From an uncultured Pseudomonadota bacterium (GTDB lineage Bacteria > Myxococcota_A > UBA796 > GCA-2862545), in contig CALATR010001192.1 in the NCBI GenBank assembly GCA_937891875.1, positions 1 through 8,644 on the forward strand: DNA of 8,644 bases. Reading direction: 5' to 3'. The position numbers and the translations under genes were made by a program. This document shows, piece by piece, positions 5,176-8,644 of the stretch (within the stretch, counting starts at the first letter, position 1; each line of letters opens with the position of its first letter). The notes beneath the pieces are model-generated. The model saw only the letters and a program-made list of their open reading frames with translations. It was not told the origin of the DNA and did no database searches.

Positions 5176-5748
5176 ATGAGACCCCTGCTCTGCCTGATCC
5201 CCCTCCTGTGCGTCGCCGCGGCGCCTCCCTCGCCCACCTTGACCGAGGACGAGCAGAAGGACCTGGACAAGGGCAAGATCGTCGTGCGGCACGAGGAGAC
5301 CGACCGCGGGGGCCGGGTGACGGCCATCACCCGGGTCGCCGCTCCGCCCCGCGTGGTGCTGGACGAGGTGATGGATGTCCAGGCCCGGGTCCCCGAGAGC
5401 AGCGTGCTCACGTCCGTGGACGTCTACCTCAAGCAGGCCTCGCCCGATCTGACTGGCGCAACCTTCACTCTGACGATCCTCGGCAGCAAGACCGTGTTCT
5501 CGATCCGCTACGACTGCCACCGGGACCAGGGCTACTGCACCTACGCCCTCGACGAGAGCAAGAAGAACGACATCGTCGCGAGCGATGGCTACTACCTGGT
5601 GCTCCCCGATGGATCCGGTACCCGACTGGTGTACGCGAGCCGCGCGGACACGGGCAAGTCGATGCCCGGCTGGATGAAGCGGTGGATCGCGGGCAGCTCG
5701 CTCGAGAGCCAGGTCGACGGCATCCGCAAGCGTGCGGAATCCAGGTAG
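5176..5748 (+). CDS. Exported SRPBCC/START-fold protein
   Basis: This 190-residue protein has a signal peptide (MRPLLCLIPLLCVAAA, cleavage near residues 15-17). The residue before C12 is Leu, so it does not form a lipobox. The mature part resembles the SRPBCC (polyketide cyclase/START-like) fold: RVAAPPRVVLDEVMDV (53-68) as the first strand and helix, YALDESKKNDIVASDGYYLVLPDGSGTRLVYAS as the central sheet, and MPGWMKRWIAGSSLESQVDGIRKR (163-186) as the long C-terminal helix. Such proteins form a hydrophobic pocket for lipids or small ligands; the ligand here is unknown and no catalytic residues are evident. C114 and C121 could form a disulfide outside the cytoplasm. The gene begins 11 bases after the rhomboid stop, with GAGAG upstream of ATG 5176, so it probably shares the transcript. 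In-frame GTG codons at 5170 and further upstream are less likely starts. Confidence 0.82.
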   Translation: MRPLLCLIPLLCVAAAPPSPTLTEDEQKDLDKGKIVVRHEETDRGGRVTAITRVAAPPRVVLDEVMDVQARVPESSVLTSVDVYLKQASPDLTGATFTLTILGSKTVFSIRYDCHRDQGYCTYALDESKKNDIVASDGYYLVLPDGSGTRLVYASRADTGKSMPGWMKRWIAGSSLESQVDGIRKRAESR

Positions 5749-5801
5749 GCCGTGCACCTTGCAGACAACGACACTGTAGGCACACGCGCGTTCGGCCGAC
5801 C

Positions 5802-5821
5802 TGCTAGTCTGTGCCCGGGAG
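5802..5821 (+). promoter_or_regulatory. Possible extended -10 element and ribosome site before the kinase gene
   Basis: TGCTAGTCT (5802-5810) fits an extended -10 pattern (TGn then TAnnnT), with no convincing -35 box. GGGAG (5817-5821) is the only good ribosome site here and sits seven bases before TTG 5829. If the -10 is used, transcription would start near 5817, too late to include GTG 5811. The element is short and could be chance. Confidence 0.25.
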
Positions 5822-7595
5822 TGGCTACTTGGTAAAGCGTGCGGCCGGACCGTTCGAGATCCTGGAGATCCTCGGGGAGGGCTCCTTTGGCACCGTGTGC
5901 GTGGCACGGGTGCAGGGAGATCCCAAGAAGCGCAAGGTGGCCCTGAAGATCCTGAAGGGCGCCTACACGCGCAACCACAAGATCCTCAACCGGACCCGGG
6001 ACGAGGCGCGCCTGCTCTCCAACATCGACCACCCCAACGTGGTCCGCGTGGAGCGCATGATCGAGATCGGCGGGCGCCCCGTCGTGGTCATGGAGCTGGT
6101 GGAGGGCGTGTCCCTCGATCAGCTGCTCCTGCGGTTCAAGCAGGGGCTGCCGGCAGCGGTCGCCATCGAGGTGACCCGCCAGACCCTCATCGCCCTGCAC
6201 GTCGCCTACTACGAGGCCAACGGGCCCGACGGCCGGCCGCTCAAGGTGATCCACCGGGACATCAAGCCCAGCAACATCCTGCTGTCCGTGCGGGGTGAGC
6301 TGAAGGTCGTCGACTTCGGCATCGCCAAGGGCGACTTCTCCGGGCGAGAGGCCGAGACCGAGTCCGTCGTGCTCGGCAGCCGGCCGTACATGGCGCCGGA
6401 GCGACTCGACGGCGTCAGCGACCACCCCACCGTGGACGTGTACAGCTCGGGCATGTCGCTGTACGAGCTGCTGACCGGCCGCACGATGAGCCTGTCCATC
6501 AACCCGGTCACCCACGAGCAGGCCATGAACCGCCAGCTCGGCTACCTCAACGTCGAGGGCATGACCGACGCGGGCCTGGAGGACCTCCGGGGCATCATCC
6601 GCCGTATGTGCGCGTATGACCGCGACTACCGGCCATCGTCACTCGAGGCCGCTCGCGAGCTGGAGCAGTGCCTCTACGCGATCGACAGCCGCTTCCGCCT
6701 GGGCCTCGAGGAGTTCGCGCGCACGACCGTCCTGCCCATCTACGAGTCCCGCCCGCGGATCCGTCCCGAGGACGCCGTCAGCGACGAGTCCGAGTCGGAC
6801 TTCATCCGTGAGGTCACGGGCCAGGTGACGGCGCCGACCATCACGACGGCGACCACCACCCGCTGGGCACCCTACGTCTTCATCCTCGGCCTGTCCGTGC
6901 TGGTCGCGATCCTCGGCACGCTCGCCATCGTGAAGTTCATGTCCTCGGCCACGCCCCAGCCAGCCCCCCTGGTGCCGGCGGAGCTGCAGCCCGCAGGCAA
7001 TCCGGGCGCCATGGTCACGCCGGAATCTGCCGGTTCGAACGACGGAACCACCGGCACTGCCACCCCGCTGCCCACCGAGCCCGCGCCGGTCGAGGCGGCC
7101 ACGCCCGTGAGCAGCGACCCCGCCGCATCGGCGGTGGTCGCCGGCAGCAGCGCGGTCGAGGACTCGCGACCCGGTGAGGACGCCGCAGGACCCGGTGAGG
7201 GTGGCGCTGGACCCGGTGAGGACGCCGCAGGAAGCGCCCAGCCGGAGACACCCGCGAGCACGACGGAGGAGCCCGGCGACGCCGAGGCTGGCAGCGGGAC
7301 GGCCGGGGAGACGATGCCGCACACGGCCGTGCGCGACATGCCCCCCGTGGCTCTGGTGCAGATCGAGTTCCACATGCCGCCGGACGCGCGCAAGGCGACC
7401 CTGGGTCCCCACACCATCAACGTGTCCAGCTACGTCGACCTGCCCCCCGGCCCGGCCACCGCGCGGATCAGCTTCCGCAACCGCACCATCGACTGCCCCT
7501 TCGACGCCCAGCCCTCCGGCATCGTCCGCCTGGTCGAGGACCGCCTGCACGTGACCGGCAAGCCGTCCGCCAAGTGCACGACCGTGGAACCGTGA
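5811..7595 (+). CDS. Membrane-anchored Hanks-type Ser/Thr protein kinase
   Basis: A protein of 594 residues if begun at GTG 5811; TTG 5829, which has GGGAG seven bases upstream, gives 588 and has the better ribosome site. Numbered from 5811, the cytoplasmic kinase domain spans about 15-290: glycine loop GEGSFG (22-27), VALK with K46, alpha-C E65, HRDIKPSN with D150 (RD type), DFG at 168-170 and APE at 195-197. The activation loop holds T183, S185 and S190. All catalytic residues are present. A juxtamembrane region leads to one membrane helix (about 354-376), then a Pro/Ala/Glu-rich low-complexity stretch (378-505) with three PGE-type heptads, and a C-terminal beta-rich domain (511-594) that faintly resembles PEGA. 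C562 and C589 may pair. The outer part probably senses an envelope signal; substrates are unknown. The gap to the SRPBCC gene is 62-80 bases, so it may be transcribed with that gene or from its own promoter. Confidence 0.93.
   Translation: MPGSGYLVKRAAGPFEILEILGEGSFGTVCVARVQGDPKKRKVALKILKGAYTRNHKILNRTRDEARLLSNIDHPNVVRVERMIEIGGRPVVVMELVEGVSLDQLLLRFKQGLPAAVAIEVTRQTLIALHVAYYEANGPDGRPLKVIHRDIKPSNILLSVRGELKVVDFGIAKGDFSGREAETESVVLGSRPYMAPERLDGVSDHPTVDVYSSGMSLYELLTGRTMSLSINPVTHEQAMNRQLGYLNVEGMTDAGLEDLRGIIRRMCAYDRDYRPSSLEAARELEQCLYAIDSRFRLGLEEFARTTVLPIYESRPRIRPEDAVSDESESDFIREVTGQVTAPTITTATTTRWAPYVFILGLSVLVAILGTLAIVKFMSSATPQPAPLVPAELQPAGNPGAMVTPESAGSNDGTTGTATPLPTEPAPVEAATPVSSDPAASAVVAGSSAVEDSRPGEDAAGPGEGGAGPGEDAAGSAQPETPASTTEEPGDAEAGSGTAGETMPHTAVRDMPPVALVQIEFHMPPDARKATLGPHTINVSSYVDLPPGPATARISFRNRTIDCPFDAQPSGIVRLVEDRLHVTGKPSAKCTTVEP
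7169..7231 (+). repeat. Three tandem 21-base units in the kinase linker
   Basis: Units at 7169-7189, 7190-7210 and 7211-7231 each encode a heptad: PGEDAAG, PGEGGAG, PGEDAAG. The first and third units are identical at DNA level, and the middle one differs in its second half. Nucleotide identity points to recent duplication, and copy number may differ between strains. It lies in the disordered extracytoplasmic linker, where length changes should be tolerated. Confidence 0.9.
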
Positions 7596-7679
7596 CTCCG
7601 CTCGCTGCGCTCGCTCCGCGCTTCGTCGGGACGCTGCGCGCCCTCCTCACCTGACTCCCTGACCCCGCTCGCTGCGCTC
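7593..7679. repeat. GC-rich direct repeat (TGACYCCGCTCGCTGCGCTC) downstream of the kinase
   Basis: Copies at 7593-7612 and 7660-7679 match at 19 of 20 bases and are 67 bases apart; the first copy contains the kinase stop codon. The core CCGCTCGCTGCGCTC resembles the GC-rich intergenic repeats seen at gene ends in many high-GC genomes, so it may be a dispersed element. A 6-base stem follows (7679-7684 with 7698-7703) but has no T-run, so it is not a convincing intrinsic terminator. No gene is visible in 7596-7757. Confidence 0.55.
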
Positions 7680-7705
7680 CGGGACTCCTCCGTGGCCTCC
7701 CGGGG

Positions 7706-7733
7706 TTGAAGCCGCCCGCTGCACGCGTAAGGT
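7706..7733 (+). promoter_or_regulatory. Candidate sigma-70-type promoter of the ABC ATPase gene
   Basis: TTGAAG (7706-7711) and TAAGGT (7728-7733) are separated by 16 bases. The -35 begins with a perfect TTGA, and the -10 fits TAnnnT. Transcription would start near 7740, giving a leader of about 18 bases that includes GGAGG (7743-7747). This matches the geometry proposed for the pspA promoter and suggests that the ABC gene is transcribed apart from the kinase. Confidence 0.4.
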
Positions 7734-7757
7734 GCGCCAGCCGGAGGATGTGGCCGG

Positions 7758-8644
7758 ATGGCGATGATCGAGGCCCAGGGACTGACACGACGCTATGGCC
7801 CGACGCTGGCCATCGACGACCTGTCGTTCTCGGTGGAGGCGGGCCAGCTGGTCGGCTTCCTGGGCAAGAACGGCGCCGGCAAGACCACGACGATGCGGAT
7901 CCTCGCCGGCTCCCTCGCCGCCAGCGACGGCACCGCCACCATCGCCGGCCTCGACGTCGATCGGGACGCGCGCAAGGTGAAGGCGCTGGTCGGCTACCTG
8001 CCCGAGGTCCCGCCGCTCTACACGGACATGACCGCCCGGGCCTACCTGCGCTACGCCGCCCGACTCAAGGGTGTGTCCGACGCCAACGCCGCGGTGGAGC
8101 GCACCATCGGCCGGGTGGGGCTGGGTGACTACGCCGGACGCATGATCGGCAAGCTCTCGAAGGGCTACCGCCAGCGCGTCGGCATCGCCCAGGCCATCGT
8201 GCACCAGCCCAAGGTGTTGATCCTGGACGAGCCGCTGTCCGGACTCGACCCCGCCCAGCGCCGTGAGATCCGCGATCTGGTCGCCGAGCTCGCCCGCGGG
8301 GAGACCACCGTCCTGCTCTCGACCCACGTGCTGCCCGAGATCGAGGCCATCTGCGACCGGGTCATCGTGCTGGACGGGGGTCGCCTGGTCGCCCAGGAGG
8401 CCATCGCCGACCTCGCCGGCATCCAGCGCCGGCTGCTGGTCCACGTCGCCCGGCCCGACCCCCGCCTGCGGGCGGCCCTCGCCGCGGTGGAGAACGTGGA
8501 GGATGTCGTCGAAGAGTCGCCTGGAAAGTACGTGATCGGTGCGTCGGCCGACGTGCGTGAGGCGGTCGCCCGGGTCGCGGTCGAGGGTGGGCTCCTGGAG
8601 CTGCGCCCGCGGGAGAGCCTCGAGGACGCGTTCCTGCGCCTCAC
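7758..8644 (+). CDS. GldA-like ABC transporter ATP-binding protein (3' end cut off)
   Basis: 295 codons are visible, running off the right edge without a stop. It is the cytoplasmic ATPase of an ABC-2-type exporter. Walker A is GKNGAGKTT (36-44; Lys replaces the more usual Pro at 37), the Q-loop region is YLPEVPPLYTDMT (80-92), the signature is LSKGYRQR (133-140), Walker B is VLILDEP (153-159) with E158, the D-loop is SGLD, and the switch His is H190. YLPE, LSKGYRQR and a C-terminal ESLEDAFLRL fit the subfamily that includes GldA of Bacteroidetes gliding and the relatives paired with GldF/GldG-like permeases in many phyla. Family length is about 300-320, so only the last few residues are probably missing. 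ATG 7758 has GGAGG ten bases upstream; ATG 7764 is an alternative. The permease is expected just beyond the window. The substrate cannot be told. Confidence 0.93.
   Translation, partial: MAMIEAQGLTRRYGPTLAIDDLSFSVEAGQLVGFLGKNGAGKTTTMRILAGSLAASDGTATIAGLDVDRDARKVKALVGYLPEVPPLYTDMTARAYLRYAARLKGVSDANAAVERTIGRVGLGDYAGRMIGKLSKGYRQRVGIAQAIVHQPKVLILDEPLSGLDPAQRREIRDLVAELARGETTVLLSTHVLPEIEAICDRVIVLDGGRLVAQEAIADLAGIQRRLLVHVARPDPRLRAALAAVENVEDVVEESPGKYVIGASADVREAVARVAVEGGLLELRPRESLEDAFLRL

Noticed and set aside
5176..5235. Lipoprotein signal on the SRPBCC protein
   Set aside because: The residues before C12 are Pro-Leu-Leu, with no Ala, Gly or Ser at the position preceding the Cys, so a normal secretory signal peptide is more likely.
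7679..7703. Intrinsic terminator after the kinase
   Set aside because: The stem is only 6 bases, the loop is 13 bases, and no T-run follows.
1..8644. CRISPR array, tRNA, rRNA or mobile element
   Set aside because: No regularly spaced repeats with unique spacers, no cloverleaf-like segment, no rRNA-like sequence and no transposase or integrase motif were seen on either strand.

Overview
The window is high-GC, densely coded bacterial DNA, most likely from the Myxococcota or a related delta-proteobacterial lineage, perhaps an environmental genome. The evidence is a secreted protein ending in a MYXO-CTERM-type tail (Cys/Gly motif, hydrophobic helix, Arg cluster) after an Asp-Thr/Asp-Ser linker, a membrane-anchored Hanks-type Ser/Thr kinase with a long low-complexity extracytoplasmic region, and frequent GTG or TTG starts. 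No rRNA, tRNA, CRISPR array, transposase or phage gene is visible.

Layout. Positions 1-1894 (minus strand) form a tight operon read right to left: a PspA/IM30 membrane-stress protein (1178-1894), a 133-residue unrecognised protein with a very basic tail (774-1175), and the 5' part of a large GT-C membrane glycosyltransferase (1-763, runs off the left edge). A 160-base gap with a plausible promoter and a 7-bp inverted repeat separates it from a FluC/CrcB fluoride channel (2055-2432, minus). A short 62-base divergent region follows, then a plus-strand cluster: a secreted GH18-fold protein with a PKD-like domain and MYXO-CTERM tail (2495-4105), a GlpG-like rhomboid intramembrane protease (4109-5164), an exported SRPBCC/START-fold protein (5176-5748) and a Ser/Thr kinase (about 5811/5829-7595). 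After a 162-base gap carrying a repeated GC-rich sequence, a GldA-like ABC transporter ATPase (7758 to the right edge) begins with its own likely promoter.

How the genes may work together. Almost every product acts at the cell envelope: membrane integrity (PspA), surface glycosylation (GT-C), ion export (FluC), glycan binding or hydrolysis at the surface (GH18), intramembrane proteolysis (rhomboid), periplasmic ligand binding (SRPBCC), trans-membrane signalling (kinase) and export (ABC). The most interesting point is that the rhomboid gene begins 3 bases after, and in the same reading frame as, the gene for a protein with a C-terminal sorting tail. This resembles the known rhombosortase/GlyGly-CTERM pairing, but that link is an inference. 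The second is the PspA operon with its small basic partner and a glycosyltransferase that carries an extra N-terminal membrane domain.
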